From Acholeplasmatales bacterium (GTDB lineage Bacteria; Bacillota_I; Bacilli_A; Acholeplasmatales; Anaeroplasmataceae), in contig CAAGAX010000060.1 of assembly GCA_900767915.1 (NCBI GenBank), positions 1-64,000 of the forward strand: DNA of 64,000 bases. The letters run 5' to 3'. A model generated the notes under the pieces. It had not been told where the DNA came from, did no database searches, and worked only from the letters and a program-made list of their open reading frames with translations. Below are positions 9,347 through 18,927 of the stretch, one piece after another (position 1 is the stretch's first letter; the number at the start of each line of letters is the position of its first letter). The translations under genes and the position numbers were made by a program.

Positions 9347-10099
9347 ATGAAAATAACAAAAAAAATATTTGGAGTAGTATCTTTAGTAGCTTTAGGGGCT
9401 ATTTCCTTAGTTTCATGTACAGGTAATGGAGAGGATTTATCTGTTACTAGAAGAGCAACACCAAGTGATGAGACTAAGAAATTATATAATTTGGATTTTA
9501 CAAGTGAAAATAGTACAGAAATATATACTTCTGATACATATTCTATATATGCGGCAAAAGATATAAAGGCATCTTTATTTTATAATGAAATTGATGTAGT
9601 TTCATTGAAGGATAAAAATGATAACAATTTATTTGATACTGATGGAGAAAAGCTTAGAAATATCAATAGTCAATCATTAGTATTCTCAGACGGGACTAGT
9701 GCTTTATATTCAACTGAGATAAGTCAATATGTTAACTTATTATATGGTTCTGATGGTATTTCAGAAAAACTAAAAAGTACGGATTTAGATTTCACTCCTG
9801 ATTATTCTGCATCATGGACTAAAACATCAGATTTAAAGACTCCTTATGAATATTATGTTAATAATGGATTAACTGAGCTTAGATGTGATATAGTTTATCT
9901 TCCTACATATTTTGTAAGAAAGAATAATGGAAATGTTGTTTTAGAGCAATATATTATTACACCTATTTATACTGCATATACATATTCTAATGGTGAAATG
10001 GAAATTGTTAATGGTGAAGGAAAAAAATCATCTATTAAGAATTTAAAGAAGGTTTCACTTAAATTCAAAGAAGGCTCAAATACAATTTTAGCTGTATAA
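9347..10099 (+). CDS. Secreted lipoprotein of unknown function
   Basis: A 250-residue protein with a lipoprotein signal peptide (MKITKKIF, hydrophobic core, lipobox LVSC near residue 24), so it is exported and anchored to the membrane outer face. The mature part is rich in Asp, Ser and Tyr with alternating beta-type segments; I recognise no domain. Start 9347 was chosen because TGGAG lies nine bases upstream and it begins the signal peptide; an upstream in-frame extension runs through the promoter. It is a single-gene unit with its own promoter and terminator. Confidence 0.8.
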   Translation: MKITKKIFGVVSLVALGAISLVSCTGNGEDLSVTRRATPSDETKKLYNLDFTSENSTEIYTSDTYSIYAAKDIKASLFYNEIDVVSLKDKNDNNLFDTDGEKLRNINSQSLVFSDGTSALYSTEISQYVNLLYGSDGISEKLKSTDLDFTPDYSASWTKTSDLKTPYEYYVNNGLTELRCDIVYLPTYFVRKNNGNVVLEQYIITPIYTAYTYSNGEMEIVNGEGKKSSIKNLKKVSLKFKEGSNTILAV

Positions 10100-10108
10100 T
10101 TTATAATT

Positions 10109-10146
10109 AATCATCTTTTAAAATAAAAAAAGGTGATTTTTTTTAT
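10109..10146 (+). terminator. Intrinsic terminator after the lipoprotein
   Basis: AATCATCTTTT (10109-10119) pairs with AAAAGGTGATT (10128-10138) with one G-U pair, followed by a run of T to 10144. Confidence 0.85.
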
Positions 10147-10183
10147 TTTCATGAATTTTCAATAGTCAAAAATTAAAAAAAAC

Positions 10184-10212
10184 TTGCAATCAACAAAAAC
10201 ATATGATAAACT
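10184..10212 (+). promoter_or_regulatory. Promoter of rpsB-tsf
   Basis: TTGCAA at 10184-10189, 17 bases, then TAAACT at 10207-10212 preceded by TGA, an extended -10 element. Transcription would start near 10219. Confidence 0.55.
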
Positions 10213-10218
10213 TTAAAA

Positions 10219-10332
10219 GGCACAAAATACACATGCTTTTGGAGTTGGCCGTCGTGTGCAAGTAAAATTGATGGAGGCTAACGTTGAAAAAGGCAGAGGA
10301 CATAACAAAAATAAAATGGAGGAAAGAAAAAA
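10219..10332 (+). promoter_or_regulatory. Structured 5' leader of rpsB (putative S2 autoregulatory leader)
   Basis: About 110 nt between promoter and rpsB. GCACA at 10220-10224 can pair with TGTGC at 10255-10259, enclosing ACACATGCTTTTGGAGTTGG and CCGTCG; AAGTAAAATTGA and GGAGGCTAAC follow. I recall similar CACATGCTTTTGG...GTGTGCAAG segments upstream of rpsB in other Firmicutes, which suggests a conserved leader sensing free S2 protein. The recall needs alignment to confirm. No terminator hairpin is seen, so control would act on translation. The ribosome site GGAGGAAAG precedes the ATG. Confidence 0.55.
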
Positions 10333-11184
10333 ATGTCTGAATCAGTAGTTTCAATGAAACAATTATTAGAGTCAGGTGTTCATTTTGGACATGCTACTCG
10401 TAGATGGAATCCAAAGATGGCTAAGTATATTTTTACAGCTAGAAATGGAATCTATATTATCGATTTACAAAAAACTGCAAATGAAATCGAGAAGGCTTAT
10501 GCTGCATTATTAAACATCGTTAAGGATGGCGGTAAGGTTTTATTTGTTGGTACTAAGAAGCAAGCTCAAGAAGCAGTTAAGGAAGAAGCATTACGTTGTG
10601 ATCAATTCTACGTTAACCAAAGATGGTTAGGTGGTACTTTAACTAACTTCAAGACAATTAGAAAGAGAATTAAAAAGCTTCAAGATTTATATAAGATGGA
10701 AGAAGATGGCGAATTCGCTAAGCTTCCAAAGAAGGAAGTAATTAAGCTTATTGCAGAACGTGAAAAGCTTGAAAAGTTCCTAGGTGGTATTAAGGAAATG
10801 AAGAAGCTTCCTGAAGCATTATTCATCGTTGATCCTCGCAAGGAGCATAATGCAATCCTTGAGGCTCGTAAGTTAAATATCCCAGTATTCGGTATTGTTG
10901 ATACAAACTGTGATCCTGATGATGTTGACTATGTAATCCCTGCTAATGATGATGCAATTCGTGCTGTTAAATTAGTAACTTGGGTTATGGGTAACGCTGT
11001 TATCGAAGCAAATGGTGGAGTTGTTGAAAAGTTCGATGACTCTCAAGAGCAAGTTAATTTAGGTGAAGAAATTTCTAAAGAAAAGCCTCAAGATAATAAG
11101 GGCGAAAGAAAGGCTCCTGTTAAAAGAGCACCTAGAAAGGCTCCAGCTAAGAAGGCTGAAGCAGAAGCTCCAAAGGCTGAATAA
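10333..11184 (+). CDS. rpsB: 30S ribosomal protein S2
   Basis: A 283-residue S2. The N-terminus has the family block [20 protein letters not shown], followed by [17 protein letters not shown] and [10 protein letters not shown]. The core is normal length. Beyond residue about 235 there is an extra acidic then Lys/Arg/Pro/Ala-rich tail ([15 protein letters not shown]...), a low-complexity extension probably disordered and possibly RNA-contacting. Codon use shifts toward GGT, CGT, AAG and GCT, as expected for a highly expressed gene. It precedes tsf by 18 bases. Confidence 0.98.
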   Translation: MSESVVSMKQLLESGVHFGHATRRWNPKMAKYIFTARNGIYIIDLQKTANEIEKAYAALLNIVKDGGKVLFVGTKKQAQEAVKEEALRCDQFYVNQRWLGGTLTNFKTIRKRIKKLQDLYKMEEDGEFAKLPKKEVIKLIAEREKLEKFLGGIKEMKKLPEALFIVDPRKEHNAILEARKLNIPVFGIVDTNCDPDDVDYVIPANDDAIRAVKLVTWVMGNAVIEANGGVVEKFDDSQEQVNLGEEISKEKPQDNKGERKAPVKRAPRKAPAKKAEAEAPKAE

Positions 11185-11202
11185 TTACGGAGGAAATAAA
11201 AA

Positions 11203-12111
11203 ATGGCAAACATTACTGCATCAATGGTAAAAGAATTACGTGAAAAGACTTCTGCAGGTATGATGGACTGCAAAAAAGCTTTAGCTGCTACAGAAGGTGA
11301 TATGGAGGCTGCTGTAACTTGGTTACGTGAGCGTGGTATCGCTAAGGCAGTAAAGAAGGAAGGCGTTATTGCTGCTGAGGGTTTATGCGCTTATGCAATT
11401 AGTGGTAATAAGTGTGTTTTATTTGAATTAAATTCACAAACTGACTTCGTTGCTCAAAATGCTAAGTTTGTTAGCTTACTTGAAAAAGCAGGTCAAATTA
11501 TTGTTAATTCTAATGCTACAAATACTGAAGAAGCATTAAATGTTGAATCAGAAGGTAAGACTTTAGCTACAATTATTCTTGAAGCTTCAGGTGTAATTGG
11601 AGAAAAGATTTCTCTTCGTCGTGTTACTGTATTAAATAAGACTGATGACCAAGTATTTGGTGCTTATAAGCATATGGGCGGTCGTATTGTTTCAGTTGCA
11701 TTACTTGATGGAAACAATGAAGTTGTTGCTAAGGATGTAGCAATGCACGTTGCAGCATTAAATCCTAAGTATGTATCTAAGGATGATATTCCTTCTGAAA
11801 AAGTTGAACAAGAAAGAGAAGTTATTCTTCATGCTGCATTAAATGAAAATGCTCAATCTAATAAGCCAAAACCAGAAAATATTATTGCTGAAAGAATCGT
11901 ACCAGGTCGTCTTGAAAAGCAATTAAAGGAAATTTGCTTATTATCACAAGCATTTGTAAAGAACCCAGATCAAACTGTAGAAGCTTATGTACAAGGTGCT
12001 AAGTCACATGTTGTTACATTCGTTCGTTTAGAGGTTGGCGAGGGTATTGAAAAGGCTGAGACAGATTTTGCTGCTGAAGTTGCTGCACAATCTTCTGCTT
12101 TCAATAACTAG
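11203..12111 (+). CDS. tsf: Translation elongation factor Ts
   Basis: A 302-residue EF-Ts, the nucleotide exchange factor that recycles EF-Tu. The N-terminal UBA-like domain shows VKELREKTSAGMMDCKKAL; the core has LFELNSQTDFVAQN and the coiled-coil ends with LLSQAFVKNPDQTV. Ribosome site GGAGG lies seven bases or so before ATG. It is transcribed with rpsB, and a strong terminator follows. Length and motifs are ordinary for the family. Confidence 0.98.
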   Translation: MANITASMVKELREKTSAGMMDCKKALAATEGDMEAAVTWLRERGIAKAVKKEGVIAAEGLCAYAISGNKCVLFELNSQTDFVAQNAKFVSLLEKAGQIIVNSNATNTEEALNVESEGKTLATIILEASGVIGEKISLRRVTVLNKTDDQVFGAYKHMGGRIVSVALLDGNNEVVAKDVAMHVAALNPKYVSKDDIPSEKVEQEREVILHAALNENAQSNKPKPENIIAERIVPGRLEKQLKEICLLSQAFVKNPDQTVEAYVQGAKSHVVTFVRLEVGEGIEKAETDFAAEVAAQSSAFNN

Positions 12112-12116
12112 AATTA

Positions 12117-12149
12117 AAAAGGGAGGACTTTTAGTGCTCCCTTATTTTT
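12117..12149 (+). terminator. Intrinsic terminator after tsf
   Basis: AAGGGAG (12119-12125) pairs with CTCCCTT (12137-12143), followed by ATTTTT. It separates rpsB-tsf from pyrH-frr. Confidence 0.85.
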
Positions 12150-12178
12150 AAAAATATTCATATTTGGAGGATTTAGTA

Positions 12179-12889
12179 ATGTATCATAGAATACTTTTAA
12201 AACTAAGCGGTGAAGCTTTAAAAGGTGAAACTGAATTTGGAATTGACCCTAAAACTGTAAGTGAGATTGCTGAACAAATCAAAGATGTTTATGATCTTGG
12301 TGTTGAAATCGGCATTGTTGTTGGTGGTGGTAATATCTGGAGAGGTAAGACTGCTGAAACAATGGGAATGGATAGAGCTCAAGCAGATTATATGGGAATG
12401 CTAGCTACTGTTATGAATGGTTTAGCTGTTCAGGATGCATTAGAGCATTTATCAGTTCCAACAAGAGTAATGACAGCTTTATCAATTAATCAGGTTGCAG
12501 AGCCTTATATTCGTAGAAAAGCAATTTCTCATTTAGGAAAAGGAAGAGTTTGTATTTTTGTTGGCGGATTAGGATCACCTTATTTTTCAACTGATACTGC
12601 TTGTGTACTTCGTGCAACAGAAATAGAAGCAGACGTAGTTTTAATGGCTAAAAATGGTACTGAGGGTGTTTATGATTCAGATCCTAGAACAAACTCTAAT
12701 GCTAAATTATATCATGAAATAACTTTTGCTGAAATTCTTGCAAAAAATCTTGCAGTTATGGATTCAACAGCTGCATCTTTATGTAAGGATAATAAAAAGC
12801 AAATTATTGTATTCAATATGAATAAGAGTGGAAATATTGTTCGTGCTGTAAAGGGCGAAAAAATCGGAACTTTAGTAAAGGTGGATTAA
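12179..12889 (+). CDS. pyrH: UMP kinase (uridylate kinase)
   Basis: A 236-residue bacterial UMP kinase that phosphorylates UMP to UDP with ATP. Motifs: [11 protein letters not shown] at the N-terminus, [29 protein letters not shown] and [11 protein letters not shown]. The ATG at 12179 follows GGAGG (12166-12170) by eight bases; an in-frame TTG at 12164 overlaps that ribosome site and is unlikely. One base separates it from frr, so the two are co-translated, the common Firmicutes pair. Confidence 0.97.
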   Translation: MYHRILLKLSGEALKGETEFGIDPKTVSEIAEQIKDVYDLGVEIGIVVGGGNIWRGKTAETMGMDRAQADYMGMLATVMNGLAVQDALEHLSVPTRVMTALSINQVAEPYIRRKAISHLGKGRVCIFVGGLGSPYFSTDTACVLRATEIEADVVLMAKNGTEGVYDSDPRTNSNAKLYHEITFAEILAKNLAVMDSTAASLCKDNKKQIIVFNMNKSGNIVRAVKGEKIGTLVKVD

Positions 12890-12890
12890 T

Positions 12891-13442
12891 ATGGAAGAAT
12901 TAGAAATGGTCCTTTTAGAGGGCGAAGAAAAAATGGATAAGGCAATTGAGTCTTATAAGCATGAATTAACTACTGTTCGTACAGGTAGAGCATCTGCTTC
13001 ACTATTAGATTCAATTTCAATTGAATATTATGGTGTCCCTACTCCAGTTAAGCAAGTAGCTTCAGTTTCAATTCCAGAAGCTAGTCAATTGTATATTAAG
13101 CCTTATGATAAATCATCATTAAAGCTTATTGAATCTGCTATTTTAGCATCACCTTTAGGATTAACACCTCAAAGTGATGGTAATGGTATTCGTTTAGTAT
13201 TACCTAAGATGACAGAGGAAAGACGTAAAGAATTAGTAAAAGTTGTTAATAAAATGGAAGAACAAGCAAAGGTTCATATTCGTAATATTAGAAGAGAAAT
13301 AAATGATGATATTAAAAAGCTAGATTTACCTGAGGATGACGAAAAGGGATATCTAGATGATGTTCAAGCATTAACTGATAAGAAGATTGCTGCAATTGAA
13401 AAGCTTACTGAAGAGAAGAGTAAGGATTTAATGGCTATCTAA
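12891..13442 (+). CDS. frr: Ribosome recycling factor
   Basis: A 183-residue RRF, which with EF-G splits the post-termination ribosome. Family motifs include LTTVRTGRASASLLD, the hinge-region PYDKSSLKLIESAI, GNGIRLVLPKMTEERRKELVK and the C-terminal helix with HIRNIRREIN. The usual length is about 185, so it is complete. It starts one base after pyrH and is followed by a long terminator hairpin. Confidence 0.98.
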   Translation: MEELEMVLLEGEEKMDKAIESYKHELTTVRTGRASASLLDSISIEYYGVPTPVKQVASVSIPEASQLYIKPYDKSSLKLIESAILASPLGLTPQSDGNGIRLVLPKMTEERRKELVKVVNKMEEQAKVHIRNIRREINDDIKKLDLPEDDEKGYLDDVQALTDKKIAAIEKLTEEKSKDLMAI

Positions 13443-13454
13443 TTTTAATAAATT

Positions 13455-13523
13455 AAATCTAGTAATGGGGAGTATCTAGGTAAATAAAATACGTGGTGCT
13501 CTTTTTACTAGATTTTTTTTTTA
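13455..13523 (+). terminator. Intrinsic terminator after frr
   Basis: AAATCTAGTAA (13455-13465) pairs perfectly with TTACTAGATTT (13505-13515), with GGGAG and GCTCTT able to extend it inward, and a T run follows. TATAAT at 13531-13536 may be the -10 box for cdsA. Confidence 0.85.
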
Positions 13524-13586
13524 TAAATGATATAATATGAAATATATTTATTTAATAATAAACGGAAATAAACGGAGTTGATTCAT

Positions 13587-14588
13587 TTGAAAAAACGTGT
13601 AATTACTGGTATTATAATGGCTTTAATATTTGTACCAATGTTATTAGTCCCTAGCTTGACAAAGCTAACAGAAATTATTTTATTTTGTTCTGTTATTGGT
13701 GCTAGTATCGAACTATTAAATATGTATGATAAAGAAAAGAAAATGCCCATTTCTTTAAAAATAATGACTGTGATTTTAACTATAAGCCTATATTGCGGTA
13801 TGGTTGCATCATATCAAGGTACATTTAATTATTTACATAATATTGGTGCTATTCCTCCTGAAAAGGATTATATTACAATAATATATAAGGTCTTTGACAA
13901 AATGCATCTTGCTAAGATTGCAACACCATTAAATTTCTTAGCAATATCATTTATTATTGTAATGGCTACTATGGTATTTAATCATGATTTATCAGTTTCT
14001 GATGTAGGTAAAATATTTACATGTATTCTATATGTAGGAATATGTGTAGGTGCATTTACTGTCTTATGGTTTGCTGGAGTTAGATTCATAATATATTTAT
14101 TAATAGTCACTACTGCTACAGATATTTTTGCTTATTTCTTTGGTATGGCCTTAGGTAAGCATAAAATGGCCCCATATATTTCTCCTAAGAAAACTTGGGA
14201 AGGAGCAATAGGTGGTACTAGTATGGCTATGATTTTAGGCTTTTTATTTCTATTCTTTTATGAAAATATTGCTGGAATTGTTGATGCAATACCACATACA
14301 AATTATTTCGTAGGTTTCTTCTCATTTGATAGCTTTACTAAACCTGGAAAGGTAATATTTATTTTATTATTAACCTTAGCAATTTCTATTTGTTCTCAAA
14401 TTGGAGATCTAATTGCATCAAAGCTAAAAAGAAATTATGGAATAAAGGATTATTCTAATATTTTCCCAGGACATGGTGGTATTTTAGATAGATTTGATTC
14501 TGCTTTCTTTGCCTCTGCAGCATTTTTAGTATTTATTATGATTGAACAAAATCTATTCCCTATGCTACAATCATCAGGATTAATTTAG
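13587..14588 (+). CDS. cdsA: Phosphatidate cytidylyltransferase
   Basis: A 333-residue membrane enzyme forming CDP-diacylglycerol from phosphatidate and CTP, the branch point to phosphatidylglycerol and cardiolipin. It is longer than a typical CdsA of about 270 residues, mainly through a loop near 70-115. Multiple hydrophobic segments precede the signature region: SPKKTWEGAIGG, then SQIGDLIASKLKR and DYSNIFPGHGGILDRFDS. No ATG is available. TTG at 13587 gives MKKRVITG and is nine bases after GGAG; TTG at 13578 is too close to that site. It starts the cdsA-dxr-rseP operon. Confidence 0.94.
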   Translation: MKKRVITGIIMALIFVPMLLVPSLTKLTEIILFCSVIGASIELLNMYDKEKKMPISLKIMTVILTISLYCGMVASYQGTFNYLHNIGAIPPEKDYITIIYKVFDKMHLAKIATPLNFLAISFIIVMATMVFNHDLSVSDVGKIFTCILYVGICVGAFTVLWFAGVRFIIYLLIVTTATDIFAYFFGMALGKHKMAPYISPKKTWEGAIGGTSMAMILGFLFLFFYENIAGIVDAIPHTNYFVGFFSFDSFTKPGKVIFILLLTLAISICSQIGDLIASKLKRNYGIKDYSNIFPGHGGILDRFDSAFFASAAFLVFIMIEQNLFPMLQSSGLI

Positions 14589-14597
14589 GAGGCAATT

Positions 14598-15755
14598 ATG
14601 AGAAATTTATATATTGTTGGAGCTTGTGGTTCTATTGGAACTCAAACATTAGATATTGTAAGAGAAAATCCCAATGATTATAAGGTTATTGGTATGTCAG
14701 TTGGGTCTAATTTAGAATTAGCTTCAAAGCTATTAAATGAATTTACACCAGAAATTGTTTCTTTTAGAAAAAAAGAGCATATTAATCAAGTAGAATTAAA
14801 GTATTCTCCGTTAATCTATTATGGTGATGAAGGCTTATTAGAGATTGCAAGATATCATAAATATTCTGATGAGGTATTTGTTAATGCTTTAGTAGGAATG
14901 TCAGGTCTTCTTCCTACAATAGAGGCTATAAAATCATTAAAATCAATTGCTTTAGCTAACAAAGAAACATTAGTAGTAGGTGGAGATATAATTAATCAAA
15001 TGGTAAAAGACTATAATGTTAAATTAACTCCGATTGATTCAGAGCATTCAGCTATTTTACAATGCTTAGCTGGAGAAAAGCATGAGGATGTTAAAAGATT
15101 AATTATAACTGCTTCTGGAGGATCATTTAGAGATAAGAGCCGTGAGGAGCTTAAGAGCGTAACAAAAGAAATGGCTTTAAAGCATCCAAATTGGAAAATG
15201 GGACAAAAAATAACAATTGATTCTGCTACAATGATGAATAAGGGCTTTGAGGTTATAGAGGCTCATTATTTATTTAATCTACCATATGAGAAAATAGATA
15301 CAATTCTTCATCCAGGTAGTATTGTTCATTCTTTAGTTGAATATAATGATGGTACTATAAAGGCAGAATTAGGAACAGCTGATATGCATATTCCTATTGC
15401 TTATGCCTTACGTTACCCTAGACATGATTTGAAGTCTAGTGATAATTTGAATTTAATAGGCTTAAATTTAGAATTTAAAGAATTATCACATAAGAGATTT
15501 CCATGCTTAGAATATGCTTATATTGCGGCTAAAAAGGGTGGATTATATTTAACTGCATTAAATGCTAGTAATGAAGCAGCAGTTTATTTATTTTTACACG
15601 ATAAAATTAAATTTTTAGACATAGAAAAAATTATATTTGAAGAAATATCAAAGGATATATATTCAAATATTGAATATAATTTAGAGAATATTGTTTATTA
15701 TAGTAAGAAAATAATGACTGAAATATTAGAAAGATATGAGGTGAAATCAGAATGA
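14598..15755 (+). CDS. dxr: 1-deoxy-D-xylulose 5-phosphate reductoisomerase
   Basis: A 385-residue DXR (IspC) that makes 2-C-methylerythritol 4-phosphate with NADPH, so isoprenoids are made through the MEP pathway. Motifs: NADPH-binding GACGSIGTQTLDIV (family usually GSTGSIG), NKETLVVGG, the metal and substrate site PIDSEHSAI, ASGGSFRD, HPNWKMG with KITIDSATMMNKG, and LHPGSIVHS. Ribosome site AGGAGG. It overlaps rseP by four bases (ATGA). Confidence 0.97.
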   Translation: MRNLYIVGACGSIGTQTLDIVRENPNDYKVIGMSVGSNLELASKLLNEFTPEIVSFRKKEHINQVELKYSPLIYYGDEGLLEIARYHKYSDEVFVNALVGMSGLLPTIEAIKSLKSIALANKETLVVGGDIINQMVKDYNVKLTPIDSEHSAILQCLAGEKHEDVKRLIITASGGSFRDKSREELKSVTKEMALKHPNWKMGQKITIDSATMMNKGFEVIEAHYLFNLPYEKIDTILHPGSIVHSLVEYNDGTIKAELGTADMHIPIAYALRYPRHDLKSSDNLNLIGLNLEFKELSHKRFPCLEYAYIAAKKGGLYLTALNASNEAAVYLFLHDKIKFLDIEKIIFEEISKDIYSNIEYNLENIVYYSKKIMTEILERYEVKSE

Positions 15756-17434
15756 TTTTAGCTTTAACTGGAGCACCCTTAGTTATTTTATCAATAATAG
15801 CCTTTATAATTATTATTGGTGTTATTGTTGCGATACATGAGGGTGGACATTTTTATTTTGCAAAAAGAGCAGGAATATTATGTCACGAGTTTTCCATTGG
15901 AATGGGACCTATTATTTATCATAAGCAATTTGGCGAAACTAAATTTTGTGTTCGTGCAATTCCAATAGGTGGTTTTGTTTCAATGGCAGGCGAGGATGTA
16001 ATGGAGGATATGATTAAGGTTGGTAGCGAAATAGGTATTAATCTTGAAAATGATGTTGTATCTGAGATTATTCTAGATGATAATAGAGAATGCCAAATTA
16101 GAGGCAAGGTTGTTAATATAGATTTATATGGTAAGGATAATGAAGAGCTTTATGTTACTTTAGATGATGGCTTTCAAAGTCATTATTATCCTGTTAAGAG
16201 AAATGCATTTTATGTATTTGAGCATAATAAAACATTACAAATAACTCCATATGATAGAAGCTTTGAATCTAAATCATTATTAAATAGATTTTTAACCATC
16301 TTTGCGGGCCCTGTAATGAATTTCATTTTAGCTATAATTATTTATTTAATTGTAGCCTTCGCAACAGGAGTTCCTAATTATGGAGATAATATTGTCGGAA
16401 CTGTTTCTTCATCACTTCCTGCTTCCTCTGTATTAAAGGAAGGAGATTCAATTACTAAGGTAGGAGATACTCCCATTACTACTTGGATTGATTTTGAGAA
16501 TGCCTTAGATGAAATTTATAATAATAATGAAACTAAAATTACATTAACAATTGTAAGAGATGGAAAAGAATTAGATCCTTTTACAATTGAAGCTACATCA
16601 TATATTGTATCTATTGGATTATCTGATATCAATAAGAGTGATAAGCCATTACCTTCAGGTATTAGTGGCTTAAGAGTAGGCGCTAATAACATTAGATATC
16701 AATCAAATTCAGGTAATATTAAAGCAGGAGATATTATCAATCACGTTTATATTACTGAATATAATAATCCTAATAATGTTTTAAAGGATGAGGATGTTAC
16801 AAGCTGGGCTCAATTAATAAAAATATTTAAGGAAATTGATGTTGCCAATGTACAATTTGGTTATTATCATTTAAAAAATGCAAATTCAGATTTATCTAGT
16901 ATTGATTCTTATGAATATATAAATTATAAAGACTGTAGTATTATTGAGCCTTATACTAATGAGGTTTTAAATAACCAAAGAATTGAAAAGATCCAACAAA
17001 AAATAGGTGTATCACCAATTATGCATTTTGATTTCTTTGGTTGTATTGGTAGTGCATTTACTAACTTTTGGAATGATTTTACATTGATTTTTAGAACATT
17101 AAAGCTATTAATTGCTCCATCAGGTGTAAGACAGGTTGGTGTAAATGACTTATCTGGCTTTGTAGGTATATTCTCAATGATTGAAACATATATTGGAGCT
17201 GGCTTCTTAGCATTACTTTCATTTAGTGCTTTATTATCTGTTAATATTGGTGTAATGAATTTATTACCTATTCCAGCTTTAGATGGTGGAAGAATATTCT
17301 TCTTATTTATTGAACTTATAACTAGAAAGAAGCCAAGTAAAAAGGTTGAAAATACTATTAATAATGTATTCTTTATTTTACTTATGATTTTATTTGTTTA
17401 TATAACAATTCATGATATTATGAGATTATTTTAG
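15752..17434 (+). CDS. rseP: Site-2 intramembrane zinc metalloprotease RseP/RasP
   Basis: A 560-residue membrane protease. The active site HEGGH (His29, Glu30, His33) is in the first membrane segment, a PDZ domain occupies about 205-300, and the third-site motif NLLPIPALDGGR lies near the C-terminus. Family members cleave anti-sigma factors and signal-peptide remnants in the membrane. At 560 residues it is much longer than the 420 typical for Bacillus, because of an inserted beta-rich region around 85-165 before the PDZ and a longer segment after it. It overlaps dxr. The expected proS and polC do not follow. Confidence 0.94.
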   Translation: MILALTGAPLVILSIIAFIIIIGVIVAIHEGGHFYFAKRAGILCHEFSIGMGPIIYHKQFGETKFCVRAIPIGGFVSMAGEDVMEDMIKVGSEIGINLENDVVSEIILDDNRECQIRGKVVNIDLYGKDNEELYVTLDDGFQSHYYPVKRNAFYVFEHNKTLQITPYDRSFESKSLLNRFLTIFAGPVMNFILAIIIYLIVAFATGVPNYGDNIVGTVSSSLPASSVLKEGDSITKVGDTPITTWIDFENALDEIYNNNETKITLTIVRDGKELDPFTIEATSYIVSIGLSDINKSDKPLPSGISGLRVGANNIRYQSNSGNIKAGDIINHVYITEYNNPNNVLKDEDVTSWAQLIKIFKEIDVANVQFGYYHLKNANSDLSSIDSYEYINYKDCSIIEPYTNEVLNNQRIEKIQQKIGVSPIMHFDFFGCIGSAFTNFWNDFTLIFRTLKLLIAPSGVRQVGVNDLSGFVGIFSMIETYIGAGFLALLSFSALLSVNIGVMNLLPIPALDGGRIFFLFIELITRKKPSKKVENTINNVFFILLMILFVYITIHDIMRLF

Positions 17435-17446
17435 GTTGGTGAAAAT

Positions 17447-18925
17447 ATGATTTATGATAATCCAATTATTCTTTCAGATTATAGTGATCCTGATGTAATT
17501 AGAAGAAATGATAATTATTATATGGTCGCATCAAGCTTTAATCATACTCCAGGCATACCTGTTCTTAAAAGTAAGAATTTAGTTGATTGGAAAATATTAA
17601 ATTATGTATATAATGAAATTCCCTTTGAAAGATTTAAGGATGTATGTCATGGAGATGGGGCGTGGGCTCCTTCAATAAGATATCATAATCATAAATTTTA
17701 TGTTTGTATTCCTTTTCCTGATGAAGGAATTTATGTCTCATCATGTGATGATATAGAAAAAGGAAATTGGACAAAGCCTTGGTGCTTAATAGAAGGAAAG
17801 GGTCTTGAGGATCCTTGTCCTATTTGGCTAAATAATAAATGCTATTTAGTAATAGCATTTGCGAAAAGCAGATGTGGCATAAATTCTGTTTTAGGATTAT
17901 ATGAAGTATCAACTGATTTGAAAGAAAATATTTCACATGATTATAAGATTATATTTGATGGTCATAATACAGCACCAACTATTGAAGGACCTAAGTTCTA
18001 TTATTATAATGATTATATTTATATTATGGCACCAGCTGGTAGTGTTAAAACCGGTTGGCAGACTTGCTTAAGAAGTAAAAATATATATGGTCCTTATGAA
18101 GAAAAAATTGTATTGATGCAAAATGATTCTAAAATAAATGGACCTCATCAAGGAGCTTTAATTGATTTACCTAATAAAGAATTTGCCTTTATTCATTTTC
18201 AAGATTTGGGTGTATATGGAAGAGTAATTCATCTTGAACCTGTAAAATTTATTAATGATTGGCCTATTTGTGGTGAAATTAGAGATGAATTACTTCCAGG
18301 TACTCCATATCAAAGACATGATTATTTAATTCCTAAAAAATCAATTTATTCTATTAAAGCCTCTGATGATTTTAAAGGTAATACATTATCACTAATTTGG
18401 CAAACTCCCGCTAATAAGGGTGATAATTGGTATAGAGTAGATAATTCTTTACATTTGAATTGTATTTATCACTCTGAAAAATCAGAAAAAGCCTTGAATT
18501 TATTACCTAATTGCTTTTTAACTAAGATAATGTATGAGTCTTTTACAGTAAAAGCTTTATGTGTTACAAATTTTAAAAATGATAATGATGAAGCTGGTTT
18601 TACATTTATGGGTAAAGAATACGCATATGTTTCATTAAAAAGAATAAATGGCTGTAATCATATTTTATTATCTAGTGGAGCTTTTAATCAAGAAAATGAT
18701 ATAATATTAGAGGATTATATATTTAATGGTAATTCAATAGAATTTATTATGAAATTTAAAAAGCCTGGTAAATATCAATTAGGCTTTAATGGTCAATATT
18801 TTAAATACATATTTACAGCATCACCAGGTAAATGGATAGGTGGTAAATATGGAATTTTCGCAAGAGGAAATAAGAATTCCTTAGGAGAGGGAATATTTCA
18901 ATATATTAAAGTTAAAAGGGTATAG
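17447..18925 (+). CDS. Glycoside hydrolase family 43, beta-xylosidase-like, intracellular
   Basis: A 492-residue GH43 enzyme: a five-bladed propeller (about 1-310) followed by a beta-sandwich of the XynB C-terminal type. Catalytic residues appear as Asp in YSDPDVIRR (base), Asp in LEDPCPIW (pKa modulator) and Glu in TIEGPKFY (acid). There is no signal peptide, so it should act in the cytoplasm on imported xylo- or arabino-oligosaccharides. It sits 12 bases after rseP and 2 bases before rlmD, with no sugar transporter nearby, which is an odd place for a catabolic gene. Family is clear; exact substrate is not. Confidence 0.88.
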   Translation: MIYDNPIILSDYSDPDVIRRNDNYYMVASSFNHTPGIPVLKSKNLVDWKILNYVYNEIPFERFKDVCHGDGAWAPSIRYHNHKFYVCIPFPDEGIYVSSCDDIEKGNWTKPWCLIEGKGLEDPCPIWLNNKCYLVIAFAKSRCGINSVLGLYEVSTDLKENISHDYKIIFDGHNTAPTIEGPKFYYYNDYIYIMAPAGSVKTGWQTCLRSKNIYGPYEEKIVLMQNDSKINGPHQGALIDLPNKEFAFIHFQDLGVYGRVIHLEPVKFINDWPICGEIRDELLPGTPYQRHDYLIPKKSIYSIKASDDFKGNTLSLIWQTPANKGDNWYRVDNSLHLNCIYHSEKSEKALNLLPNCFLTKIMYESFTVKALCVTNFKNDNDEAGFTFMGKEYAYVSLKRINGCNHILLSSGAFNQENDIILEDYIFNGNSIEFIMKFKKPGKYQLGFNGQYFKYIFTASPGKWIGGKYGIFARGNKNSLGEGIFQYIKVKRV

Positions 18926-18927
18926 TT

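Noticed and set aside
10219..10332. rpsB leader as T-box or metabolite riboswitch
   Set aside because: No T-box sequence, no terminator/antiterminator pair, and the gene downstream is a ribosomal protein.
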